This document shows positions 29,734-39,437 of a DNA stretch of 64,000 bases, in pieces. The stretch is from Xylanibacillus composti (GTDB lineage Bacteria > Bacillota > Bacilli > Paenibacillales > K13). The translations under genes were made by a program, and so were the position numbers. The stretch is taken from the NCBI RefSeq assembly GCF_018403685.1, contig NZ_BOVK01000016.1, positions 88,242 through 152,241 on the forward strand. Direction: 5' to 3'. The notes under the pieces are model-generated. The model had not been told where the DNA came from and searched no databases. It saw only the letters and a list, made by a program, of their open reading frames with translations. Position 1 is the first letter of the stretch. Every line of letters begins with the position of its first letter.

Positions 29734-29788
29734 ACGTTCTATAGCAGACCCACCACCTTTACTTCCAGCGTATTCCGATCTTCCTTCG

Positions 29789-29806
29789 ATTATTACCAGG
29801 TACTAT
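29789..29806 (-). promoter_or_regulatory. FapR operator upstream of fapR
   Basis: Minus strand ATAGTACCTGGTAATAAT closely fits the FapR box (TTAGTACCTGRTACTAAT). It lies 56 bp before the TTG of fapR. A TATACT hexamer lies just upstream of the box on the same strand (about 29816-29811), so bound FapR would cover the promoter. This predicts autoregulation of the fapR-plsX-fabHDG-acpP-fabF group. Confidence 0.75.
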
Positions 29807-29862
29807 GATGTAGTATATAGAATAAAAGTAAAAAAGAAAAGAGACAAAATGCTTTGTCCCCC

Positions 29863-29969
29863 AAAAGTGAAGAATCGCTCCGAAGACATGTCCGATTACT
29901 TTTGCGGGGCCCCGGCACGGTTCCCCACGAAAGTGAAGCAATCCCCGGAAACTTACTTCGATTACTTCC
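29863..29969. repeat. Two imperfect self-complementary repeat units
   Basis: Units at about 29863-29903 and 29929-29969 share AAGTGAAG near one end and CGATTACTT at the other, with an offset of about 67 bp. Each is partly self-complementary (AAGTGAAGNAATC against GATTACTT). They lie between the rpmF terminator and the fapR promoter. Role unknown. Confidence 0.5.
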
Positions 29970-29973
29970 GTAT

Positions 29974-30010
29974 AAAAAAAACGCTCCATCGCTGTCGATA
30001 GAACGCTTTT
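29974..30010 (-). terminator. Terminator after rpmF (possibly bidirectional)
   Basis: Minus strand AAGCGTTCTATCG pairs with CGATGGAGCGTT around ACAG and is followed by eight T. The plus strand also ends in a T-run. Confidence 0.85.
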
Positions 30011-30026
30011 TTCTCCATTCGCATCA

Positions 30027-30200
30027 TTATTGCTGCACGATTTCTCTGCCTTTGTACGTTCCGCACACACGGCACACATGATGCGCAAGCTTCAGCTCAC
30101 CGCATTGCTCGCACTTCACCATACCCGGCACTTCCAATTTGAAATGCGTACGACGCTTGTCGCGACGGGTTTTGGATGTTCGTCTTTGTGGTACTGCCAT
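30027..30200 (-). CDS. rpmF: Ribosomal protein L32
   Basis: Large-subunit protein of 57 residues. It starts [20 protein letters not shown] and carries a four-Cys zinc ribbon, [23 protein letters not shown] 30200 follows GGAGGTGGGGAATC. The zinc-binding (Cys+) form is intact. It follows the DUF177 gene by 78 bp, the usual ylbN-rpmF pairing, and ends at the terminator 29974-30010, so fapR has its own promoter. Confidence 0.97.
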   Translation of the reverse strand: MAVPQRRTSKTRRDKRRTHFKLEVPGMVKCEQCGELKLAHHVCRVCGTYKGREIVQQ

Positions 30201-30278
30201 GATTCCCCACCTCCTTAACCGAATACCAGGTTGAGCGCTTATTTATCCCGAAAGTGCAGTACTCCCGGGTTCGCGTAT

Positions 30279-30794
30279 TCATTCCTTGAAAAAATCCTGC
30301 AAGGCCGCAAGACGCGGATCAATCCTGTCCTGCGAGCAGCCGCAGTCGCGTTCGTTCCTGTTCGTTCCGCATACCTGGCACAAGCCTTGGCAATCCTCAC
30401 GGCAAACATATACGAACGGGAGCGCCAACCAAAACGCCTCTTCCACGTAGGGGCGCAGATCAATCTGGTCCGACTCCAATTCGTGGATGTCCTCGTCCTC
30501 CTCGGAAGCCTCCGATTCGCTAGTTGGCTGACGAAAACGTTCCAATATCGGAAAACGCAGCTCAGACTTGTACGTATCCAAGCACCTCGAGCACTGTACT
30601 TCCAGCTCTGCTGCACCTTCCCCTTCCACAGTCGCTATCCCCTGGCTGCCAGAAGCTTGCAGCTTCACTTGCAGCGGACTGACTTGGAGGATTTCTTGCC
30701 TCATCTTGCTGGCATCTTTCAATTCAAGCTGGGCATCAATCTCGACCGGCTTGTTCACGCGAAGCAGATCGCGCATCTGGATGATCCAAGTCAT
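30279..30794 (-). CDS. ylbN: YceD/DUF177 family protein (YlbN)
   Basis: A 171-residue protein of the DUF177 family, nearly always encoded before rpmF and linked in other bacteria and plants to 23S rRNA accumulation. It has a first Cys pair in EVQCSRCLDTYKSELRF near residue 72 and a second cluster in VCREDCQGLCQVCGTNRNER near 130, giving a zinc-ribbon-like pattern. The middle is acidic (SESEASEEDEDIHELESDQ). ATG 30794 follows TTTGGAGTGAATAGCG. The rRNA role is inferred from the family. Confidence 0.9.
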   Translation of the reverse strand: MTWIIQMRDLLRVNKPVEIDAQLELKDASKMRQEILQVSPLQVKLQASGSQGIATVEGEGAAELEVQCSRCLDTYKSELRFPILERFRQPTSESEASEEDEDIHELESDQIDLRPYVEEAFWLALPFVYVCREDCQGLCQVCGTNRNERDCGCSQDRIDPRLAALQDFFKE

Positions 30795-31024
30795 CGCTAT
30801 TCACTCCAAACAAACAAAAATAATTATATCGATTGTCATCATCATTTGTCAACCAATTTTCCTTCACAGGCGGCAAAGCACTGCCCGGTCACCGTACAAT
30901 CCTGGCTTCCCCGCGTACAATCGAGCCGTTTGCCGAAAGTGCGAATCGGTTCTATTCGTGGTATATTCTAGAGAAAGCAGTCCGGAATTCGCTTTCATTT
31001 CACTTTCGGGAAAGAAGGATGGTC

Positions 31025-32275
31025 ATGAAAACAGCAGGCATCATTGTCGAATACAATCCGCTTCACAACGGACATGTTTATCATTACCGGCGGACGAAAG
31101 ATGTAACCGGAGCTGAATGCGTTGTAGCTGTCATGAGCGGAAATTTCCTGCAGCGCGGCGAGCCTGCTCTGGTCAACAAATGGGCACGGGCAGAGATGGC
31201 GCTCGAGATGGGAGCCGACCTTGTCATCGAGCTGCCCGTTCTGTATGCTTCCCAGCCCGCCGAATGGTTCGCTTACGGCGCCGTCTCCGCCCTTCACGCG
31301 ACAGGAGTCGTGGATGTCCTGTGCTTCGGCAGCGAAAGCGGAGATATTGGCTGGCTGCAGCAGTTGGCCAGCCTGGTGAGCTCAGAGCCAGCCACGCTGG
31401 GAAGCTTGATTCGGGCGAAGCTGCAGACAGGCATTCCTTTTCCTGCCGCTTACGCAGCCGCCGTCGCCGAATTTGCCGCCCAGTCGGGACTTGTCATCCC
31501 CGAGGGAGAACTGGGCAAGCCCAACAATACACTGGGATTGCATTACTTGATAGCCCTGCACCGAATCGGCAGCCCCATACAGCCCTATACCGTCACCCGC
31601 ACGAAAGCCGATTACCGGGAACAGACCCCCTCACATGAATCGATCGCCAGCGCTACCGCCATTCGGCGCTTATGGCTGGAGCAGGGCGATATAGAAGCCA
31701 TTCGGCCTTACGTCCCCGGCTATACTTATGCCATCTTAAAGCGTGAGCAGAGTCTGGGCAGGGCACCGCTCGATTGGGAACGGTACTATACTCCGCTGCT
31801 CGCAAGGCTGGCTGTCACGCCCCCGGTGCAGCTGCAAGCGCTCGCCGAGGTCAGTGAAGGGCTTGAGCACCGCATTCGCGATCTGCTTTTCATGCAGCCC
31901 CCTTGCGAAAGCTTCGAGCAGCTGATCAGCGGATTGAAAACCAAGCGATATACGCGAACCAAACTGCAGCGTACGCTGCTGCGCATATTGTTGAATCACC
32001 CCGGCTCTATCTTTTCGCGCGAGCAGCTGGCTGCCGGCGTCCCATACTTGCGTGTGCTTGGCTTCTCCGAAGCGGGGCGCAGGCTATTGAAACGGATGAA
32101 GCAGACGGCTGCTGTGCCGGTATTCACAAGGGTAAGCAAATCATCTTCTCGCCAGCTCGATCTTGATCTGCGTGCGTCGTATGTGTATGCGCTAGGCTAC
32201 CCGCAATGTTCGCCCGAAGAGTGGCAGCGGGACATTCGGCAGGCTCCGCTGCGGCAGCCATCCATTCAGCCATAG
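31025..32275 (+). CDS. tmcAL: tRNA(Met) cytidine acetate ligase TmcAL (YlbM)
   Basis: Makes N4-acetylcytidine at the wobble position of elongator tRNA(Met) from acetate and ATP. The start is ATG 31025 (MKTAGIIVEYNPLHNGHVYH), after AAGAAGGA; the frame is open upstream to 30833 without a ribosome site. The nucleotidyltransferase HxGH-like motif is YNPLHNGH; MSGNFLQRGEPALVNKWARA follows near residue 39. The C-terminal half is a helical RNA-binding region. 416 residues. It is divergent from the ylbN-rpmF unit and convergent with sepM, the stops 12 bp apart over a short hairpin (AGCCGGAGTTCCGGCT). Confidence 0.93.
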   Translation: MKTAGIIVEYNPLHNGHVYHYRRTKDVTGAECVVAVMSGNFLQRGEPALVNKWARAEMALEMGADLVIELPVLYASQPAEWFAYGAVSALHATGVVDVLCFGSESGDIGWLQQLASLVSSEPATLGSLIRAKLQTGIPFPAAYAAAVAEFAAQSGLVIPEGELGKPNNTLGLHYLIALHRIGSPIQPYTVTRTKADYREQTPSHESIASATAIRRLWLEQGDIEAIRPYVPGYTYAILKREQSLGRAPLDWERYYTPLLARLAVTPPVQLQALAEVSEGLEHRIRDLLFMQPPCESFEQLISGLKTKRYTRTKLQRTLLRILLNHPGSIFSREQLAAGVPYLRVLGFSEAGRRLLKRMKQTAAVPVFTRVSKSSSRQLDLDLRASYVYALGYPQCSPEEWQRDIRQAPLRQPSIQP

Positions 32276-32287
32276 CCGGAGTTCCGG

Positions 32288-33346
32288 CTACCGGTCCTGC
32301 TCGTGCTTGGGCGGCAACCGATCCAAATAGGCCAAGACCTCGTCCATGGTAGAAACCGGGACCACTTCCATTGTTGTGCCGAGCTCAGCCGCTGCCGCCC
32401 TCGCTTCGTCACCATTTTCCACCGGACAGAAAAACAAATCCGCCTTCTCCCTGTCAGCCGCTATGACTTTATGGCGAACCCCGCCGATTCTACCCACTTC
32501 GCCGTTCCCGTTAATTTCTCCGGTTCCGGCGATCCGGTAGCCCTTGGTTACATCCTCCGGGACCAACTGATTGTATATTTCCATGGCGAACATCAAGCCC
32601 GCCGAAGGCCCTCCAATGCTGCCTGCCTCTATCGTAACCTTCTTCCCGGGGTCGACGGGCACAACTTCCATGACATTGCCCATCGTCACGCCTATTCCGG
32701 GACGGGAATTGCTCATGTCCCCGTCTAACTCAACGAGCGTGATCGGAACATCGTGCACTTCGTTATTCCGCTTATACGTGATCGTGACCGCATCCCCCAC
32801 CTTCTGCCGCTGAATCAGCTCTGCTACTGTTTGCGTATCAGCAGCTTTCTCGCCGTTCACTTCCAGCAATATGTCTCCTGCGGCAAGCGCCTTCTCCGCC
32901 GGAAACCCTTTTTGCACGCCCAGCACGATCACCTGCTCGGTACGGAGTTCAAATTCGATGTCCGCGCTTTGATATGCCGCAAGCGCAGCCATGCTCTGGG
33001 AGTTCATCATATTGTAGCCTTGGCGTTCGCGGTACTCCTCATGCGTCTCGCCTTCCCGGTAAATTTCTCTCTCCAGGAATATTTGCGCATGCTTGTTAAA
33101 CCATTTCACATACCAATACGTTGCCATATTCGTATTCGACAATACGTTTACCGTCGTCAGCATAAACGATCCGGCTTCATCCAGGTATGCATCCTCCATA
33201 TGAATCATGGGACGAACCTCTTCTGCGCTTCCCGGCCTATAAATAATGTAAGGCGACGGCCAATACGCATATACCGTGATGGAGACTACAAGGACGGCAA
33301 GCAGCCCATAGCGCAGCCACTTCATTAATAAGCGTTTCTTGGTCAT
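32288..33346 (-). CDS. ylbL: SepM-type PDZ and Lon-like S16 protease (YlbL)
   Basis: Membrane-anchored serine protease facing outward. The start is ATG 33346 (MTKKRLLMKWLRYG), after GGAGGG. One membrane segment covers about residues 13-32. A PDZ domain (about 130-210) includes VLGVQKGFPAEKALAAGDIL. The Lon-like domain has the catalytic Ser in EAGSIGGPSAGLMFAMEIYN near 260 and the Lys in RIGGVRHKVIAADREKADLF near 308. 352 residues. In B. subtilis YlbL influences cell division regulators, and in streptococci SepM matures a competence peptide; the substrate here is unknown. It is divergent from ylbJ over 62 bp. Confidence 0.92.
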   Translation of the reverse strand: MTKKRLLMKWLRYGLLAVLVVSITVYAYWPSPYIIYRPGSAEEVRPMIHMEDAYLDEAGSFMLTTVNVLSNTNMATYWYVKWFNKHAQIFLEREIYREGETHEEYRERQGYNMMNSQSMAALAAYQSADIEFELRTEQVIVLGVQKGFPAEKALAAGDILLEVNGEKAADTQTVAELIQRQKVGDAVTITYKRNNEVHDVPITLVELDGDMSNSRPGIGVTMGNVMEVVPVDPGKKVTIEAGSIGGPSAGLMFAMEIYNQLVPEDVTKGYRIAGTGEINGNGEVGRIGGVRHKVIAADREKADLFFCPVENGDEARAAAAELGTTMEVVPVSTMDEVLAYLDRLPPKHEQDR

Positions 33347-33408
33347 AATCGAACAACCCTCCGCGTAAACATGTACAACCAGCCGCTCTGCAAGGAGGTA
33401 CTTGGCCA

Positions 33409-35681
<2,273 letters not shown>

Positions 35682-35774
35682 TGTCTCATCCTCACCTGTT
35701 CCTTGTTGTCATCCGCTGTATGCGTATATCCTACCACATTTTCGACCGACAAGAAAAAAAATATTGGTTCGCTG

Positions 35775-35957
35775 TATAGAATCTGGCTGTACCGGACATT
35801 ATAGGAGTAGCGGCATGAAAGTGCCGCGGACAACCGCGGAGAAGACTTACGTTTCCCCATAAGCTCTTCATCCGGTTTCTCCTCTCCCATGAAGGGGGCT
35901 GCGCAAGTGGCCCCCGAATTATGCATACCGCCCAGCCTTGTGCTGCGCGGTTTTTTT
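35775..35957. ncRNA. Structured RNA candidate upstream of rsmD, strand unsettled
   Basis: The stretch holds the perfect hairpin CCGCGGACAACCGCGG near 35821 and GGGGGC..GCCCCC near 35897-35920. An outer pairing joins ACCGGAC (about 35791) with GTCCGGT-like CATCCGGT (about 35868). Plus strand ACCGCCCAGC pairs with GCTGCGCGGT (35927-35950) before eight T, a good plus-strand terminator. On the plus strand a 15-codon frame at 35815-35862 follows TATAGGAG. Position upstream of ylbH/rsmD also recalls the Rfam ylbH leader, which would be read on the minus strand. Confidence 0.4.
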
Positions 35958-36054
35958 TCGTTCCGGCACAGGCTCCGGCCAATCAAAAAAAAAGGTGAAC
36001 AAGCCTTTGAAAGCTTCTCCACCGTCCGCACATACTCCTTTTTCTGATAGCCCA

Positions 36055-36243
36055 TTAACCGTTCTTCAGCTTGCGCCATTGCGCCAGGTTCCCGATAATC
36101 CCGATAAAGCCTGTCACCGCAAAAACGATGGGGAGGATGGGAACAGATTCGAAAGGGATTTCCGTTACAAGCCGGAACAGGCCGTAAACGCATACTATAA
36201 AACTGCCCGCAACTGCTAGTATCACTCTAGTTTTCGGCTGCAT
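36055..36243 (-). CDS. Small two-span membrane protein, unknown
   Basis: A 62-residue protein with two hydrophobic segments, VILAVAGSFIVCVYGLF (about 7-23) and PILPIVFAVTGFIGIIGNLA (about 35-54), and a basic C-terminus (QWRKLKNG). ATG 36243 follows AAAGGAGCGGGATGAA, a convincing ribosome site. No family recognised. It stands alone between rsmD and the repeat locus B. Confidence 0.6.
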   Translation of the reverse strand: MQPKTRVILAVAGSFIVCVYGLFRLVTEIPFESVPILPIVFAVTGFIGIIGNLAQWRKLKNG

Positions 36244-36335
36244 TTCATCCCGCTCCTTTTTGGAAATTATCCCCCTCCCATTCCATCCTGCACATGCGCA
36301 ACAAGCGGCGGGGCCGTTAGCCTGCCGTTCGTCAC

Positions 36336-36410
36336 TCTAACGGAACTGAGGAGCGCTACTAGCCCGTTTTCCGCCCATCTTCTACTCTAACGGAACTCAC
36401 GGTCCTTCAT
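36336..36410 (+). repeat. Direct TCTAACGGAA repeat pair (locus B)
   Basis: TCTAACGGAACT occurs at 36336 and again at 36386, exactly 50 bp apart and in the same orientation. The first unit continues GAGGAGCGCTACTAG, the second CACGGTCC. It lies between the 3' end of the PHP gene and the small membrane protein gene. It is related to locus A (17962-18052) and locus C (63731-63917). Confidence 0.85.
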
Positions 36411-36463
36411 ACAGCGGATTCATAGGCAATCCACTACAAAACCATCAAATAAGGTCTACCAAC

Positions 36464-37327
36464 TTACCGTCGAATGCCCTTATACCTGATTGCCACCCGT
36501 TCAAGCTCCCGCACCACCTCGATAGAGATGCGGCGGGAGCCGAGCGGAGCATGGAACACTTCGCCGTTCCGATATCCGTGGAAGTCCGATCCCGCGGTCA
36601 CCAGCACCTTGCTCCGCTCCGCCATATCGCGGTAATGCTGCTCCTGTCTGTCATCGTGGTCGGCATGAGCAGCCTCAATGCCGTCGGCGCCGTGATGGGT
36701 CAGTTGCTCCACCAATTCATCGGCATCGTATAAGCCGGGATGCGCAATGACTGCAGCACCGCCGGATTCGTGGATGAAATCAATGGCAGCAAATGGCGAG
36801 ATTCGATCTACTTGCACATAGGCAGCTCCGTCCTTGCCCAAATACTTGTCGAAGGCCTCGCGAATATCGGCACAATACCCGTGCTGAACAAGCCACTCCG
36901 CAAAATGCGGCCGTCCTACCGACCCCGTTGCTCCGTTCGCCCTCGCCAGCCGTTCGACATCAGCCAGCGTGACCGGCATGTCTAGTTGGCGCAAACGTTC
37001 CGCCAGCCGTTCGTTGCGCTTGGCCCGTACATCGCGCAAATCAGCAAGACGAGATTGAACTCCCGCATCCTCCCATTCGAGAAAATAGCCCAAGATGTGT
37101 ATATCCTGACCCTGCCATGCCGTACTAATCTCTACACCGGGCACCACTTCGATGCCAACCTGCCTCCCCGCTTTGAGCGCTTCGGACAAACCGCCAAACG
37201 TGTCGTGATCCGTAATCGCAAGCGCCGCTAATCCCGCTTCAGCAGCCAGCTTTACATTTTCTCCCGGCGTGCAGGTCCCGTCCGATGCGGTCGTATGCGT
37301 ATGCAAATCGACAAATGCGCTAGGCAT
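36464..37327 (-). CDS. PHP-domain phosphoesterase (YciV/TrpH-like)
   Basis: Metal-dependent phosphoesterase of the PHP superfamily; relatives act on 3',5'-bisphosphonucleotides or short RNA. The start is ATG 37327 (MPSAFVDLHTHTTASDGTCT), after AAGGGAATGAGC. Metal ligands are visible in DLHTHTTASDG, ALAITDHDTFGGL, the Glu of VVPGVEISTA, AVIAHPGLYD near residue 190, and TAGSDFHGYRNGEV near 255. 287 residues. It lies 41 bp downstream of the LysR gene on the same strand. The substrate is not assignable from sequence alone. Confidence 0.88.
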   Translation of the reverse strand: MPSAFVDLHTHTTASDGTCTPGENVKLAAEAGLAALAITDHDTFGGLSEALKAGRQVGIEVVPGVEISTAWQGQDIHILGYFLEWEDAGVQSRLADLRDVRAKRNERLAERLRQLDMPVTLADVERLARANGATGSVGRPHFAEWLVQHGYCADIREAFDKYLGKDGAAYVQVDRISPFAAIDFIHESGGAAVIAHPGLYDADELVEQLTHHGADGIEAAHADHDDRQEQHYRDMAERSKVLVTAGSDFHGYRNGEVFHAPLGSRRISIEVVRELERVAIRYKGIRR

Positions 37328-37368
37328 AAGCTCATTCCCTTCTTGGTATTTAAGCGTTGAGATGCCGG

Positions 37369-38280
37369 TTACAGCCACTGGCTGATGTCCCGCTCACGCA
37401 GGAAAGACAGGAACGTAACCGCTGAAATCGGCAGCAGAGTGGAAGCCAGGTAGATCGAATAAAACTCTCGTGTGAAAGTAAAGCCTTCAATCGACCGCAC
37501 ATGAAGCAAACCGAGTGTGACTTCGTGCTTCACCGATGATGCGGAAATAACCGACAGGCCCAGCCCCGATTCCACGGCGGATTTGATCGCGCCGGTGCTG
37601 CCCAGCTCCATGGCAATCTTCAGAGCGCCGGGGTCCACACCTTTACGCAGCATTTCCTGCTCCATGACGAGCCGGGTTCCCGATCCTTTCTCGCGGAGAA
37701 CGAACGGATATGCCAGGGCGTCCTCCATTCGGATCTGCTCTTGCTCAAGCAGCGGATGGCCTGCAGGCAAAATCAGCTTCAATTCATCATTCAACACGGC
37801 GTCTGTCACTACATCCGGGTGTTGAATCGGGGCCTCTACAATGCCGAAGGTGAGCTGATGGTTTTGAATTTCTTCAAGAATCTGCGATGTGTTGATGACC
37901 TTCATGCTTACGGTAATGTTCGGGTATTCTTTGGCAAACGGGCCGAGAATGCGCGGCAAGATATATTCCCCGAAGGTCAGACTTGCCCCCATTTGCAAGC
38001 GCCCTTGCAGCATATGCGTATACCTCGACATCGCCATATCGGTTTCTTTCATGAAGTCAATGCTTCGCCGAGCAAAGGGCAGCAAAGTCTTGCCGGCTTC
38101 TGACAGCTCCACCTTTTTCGTTGACCTGTGGAACAGCTTCGTCCCGAAATAATCCTCCAGTGCCTGGATCTGCATCGTTACCGCAGGCTGCGTCATATGC
38201 AGGGAATGCGCTGCGGCGGAGAAGCTGCCTCTCATGGCAACCGTATAAAAAATATGAAGCTGATGAAAATTGAGGGCCAA
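37369..38280 (-). CDS. LysR-family transcriptional regulator
   Basis: DNA-binding regulator of about 303 residues. I start at TTG 38280 (giving M-ALNFHQLHIFYTVAMRGS), nine bases after AAAGGTGG; the open frame to 38403 adds nothing family-like. The winged helix is SFSAAAHSLHMTQPAVTMQI then QALEDYFGTKLFHRSTKKVE. The effector-binding domain covers about 88-295. It resembles the CysL/YwfK type in general pattern, but its target is unknown. The gap upstream holds the terminator of the neighbouring gene. Confidence 0.88.
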   Translation of the reverse strand: MALNFHQLHIFYTVAMRGSFSAAAHSLHMTQPAVTMQIQALEDYFGTKLFHRSTKKVELSEAGKTLLPFARRSIDFMKETDMAMSRYTHMLQGRLQMGASLTFGEYILPRILGPFAKEYPNITVSMKVINTSQILEEIQNHQLTFGIVEAPIQHPDVVTDAVLNDELKLILPAGHPLLEQEQIRMEDALAYPFVLREKGSGTRLVMEQEMLRKGVDPGALKIAMELGSTGAIKSAVESGLGLSVISASSVKHEVTLGLLHVRSIEGFTFTREFYSIYLASTLLPISAVTFLSFLRERDISQWL

Positions 38281-38456
38281 TGCAACCGTCCACCTTTCGT
38301 ATAGTGCGCTTCGCGTTGCTTCTATTGTAACGGAAACGGCATCAAAATGCCCGTTATTCGTGAGCCAATTTATTCGCAAGCCATGTCCCGTGTGGAGGCA
38401 CACCTATATGGTGCCCGGCAGCCGCAACGGGAAACGCTCCCGGAAGCTGTAATCAT

Positions 38457-38489
38457 AAAAAAACATGCGTCCCGCGCGGAACGCATGCT
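38457..38489 (-). terminator. Terminator after the 145-codon unknown gene
   Basis: Minus strand GCATGCGTTCC pairs with GGGACGCATG around GCGC, followed by seven T. It lies 35 bp beyond the stop at 38525. Confidence 0.8.
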
Positions 38490-38524
38490 CGAATCCCTGC
38501 TTTCTATTTATCCTGCGCAGCCCG

Positions 38525-38962
38525 CTATCTTCGCTTGCGGCTGTTCTTCATCAAGGTCATTCTTCTGGAATGCCGCAGCCATGAGTAGTAGGACTTTAGA
38601 TCGCGCAATTCGATCGTTTCCGACATTCGTCCAAGGAAGGTGACGACAATCATCTTGTGCAGCGGATTTCCGGCGATGTCTGTTTCGCCTTCAATGGTGG
38701 AGAATTCCGCCACCATAACGAGATCCTCGTCGATTAAGTATACGTCCTGCTCATTACGGTAATAGGGTTCAACGTGGCCTTTTTTTAATTTTTCCCACAG
38801 AAATGCGCAAATATCCTCGAATCCCGTCTTTTCACTCTCAACCCGGTCTTTCCAGCGCATTTTGGCATGGTTCGTAATCACCACATCTGCTACTTTTTTG
38901 TCTCCCAATTCGACAAAAAACGGCTCATACGTGCTCCAGCGCTGCATGATCTTATCTCTCAT
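38525..38962 (-). CDS. Unrecognised protein with HAKMRWKDRV motif
   Basis: A 145-residue soluble protein from ATG 38962 (MRDKIMQRWSTYEPFFVELG), after GGGGTGTGG. A longer frame to 39034 lacks a ribosome site. ADVVITNHAKMRWKDRVESE near residue 25 resembles the start of small RelE-like/DUF4258 proteins in pattern only. A beta-rich segment follows (YRNEQDVYLIDEDLVMVAEF), and the C-terminus is strongly basic (RHSRRMTLMKNSRKRR). I do not recognise a family. It lies alone between ylbG and the LysR gene with its own terminator, so it is probably expressed. Confidence 0.65.
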   Translation of the reverse strand: MRDKIMQRWSTYEPFFVELGDKKVADVVITNHAKMRWKDRVESEKTGFEDICAFLWEKLKKGHVEPYYRNEQDVYLIDEDLVMVAEFSTIEGETDIAGNPLHKMIVVTFLGRMSETIELRDLKSYYSWLRHSRRMTLMKNSRKRR

Positions 38963-39114
38963 TTTCCACACCCCATTCCCATTAATAGTAGGACGAACTT
39001 GACTGTGGGTCTTTGAGACTATGACGTTACTCATATTTTAACGGATTCTCGACAAGAATCCAACTACATCGCAACAATTTCATAAAAATTTCGACCACTG
39101 TTTGAATTTCATCC

Positions 39115-39387
39115 CTACAAAGAGTAAAATCTGGTCTTGTCCGGCATATTACTATTGTATTCAGTCTTGATTTCATTTCTGTAGGAGCGCTCTATTTTTC
39201 TCACCCAATGCAACCGTTGCAGCTGTTTCATCGTTTCTTCTTCTTTATTGGCATGTATATAAAGCACAGCGTAGTGCATCTTGCGTGAGATATAATGGAC
39301 AGAGCCATAGCGATCCAGCTGGTTTTTCGCGGCCTTCACATCGCTAATCCAAACAATTAATCCGATTCTTTCAGAAAACATGTCCAT
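39115..39387 (-). CDS. ylbG: YlbG family protein (UPF0298)
   Basis: A 90-residue member of UPF0298. Core pattern: RIGLIVWISDVKAAKNQLDR then YGSVHYISRKMHYAVLYIH, followed by LQRLHWVRKIERSYRNEIKT. Function unknown in all species; a ferredoxin-like fold is plausible. In B. subtilis it is next to rsmD/ylbH; here several genes separate them. It is divergent from the asparaginase gene with 50 bp between starts. Confidence 0.9.
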   Translation of the reverse strand: MDMFSERIGLIVWISDVKAAKNQLDRYGSVHYISRKMHYAVLYIHANKEEETMKQLQRLHWVRKIERSYRNEIKTEYNSNMPDKTRFYSL

Positions 39388-39437
39388 GACACCTCGTTTT
39401 CTTGTTACATTAGTATGTTTGTAAAGGAGTAATTATT

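Noticed and set aside
38328..38342. TTGTAACGGAAACGG upstream of the LysR gene as a repeat copy
   Set aside because: The first bases differ from the motif and no second copy lies 50 bp away.
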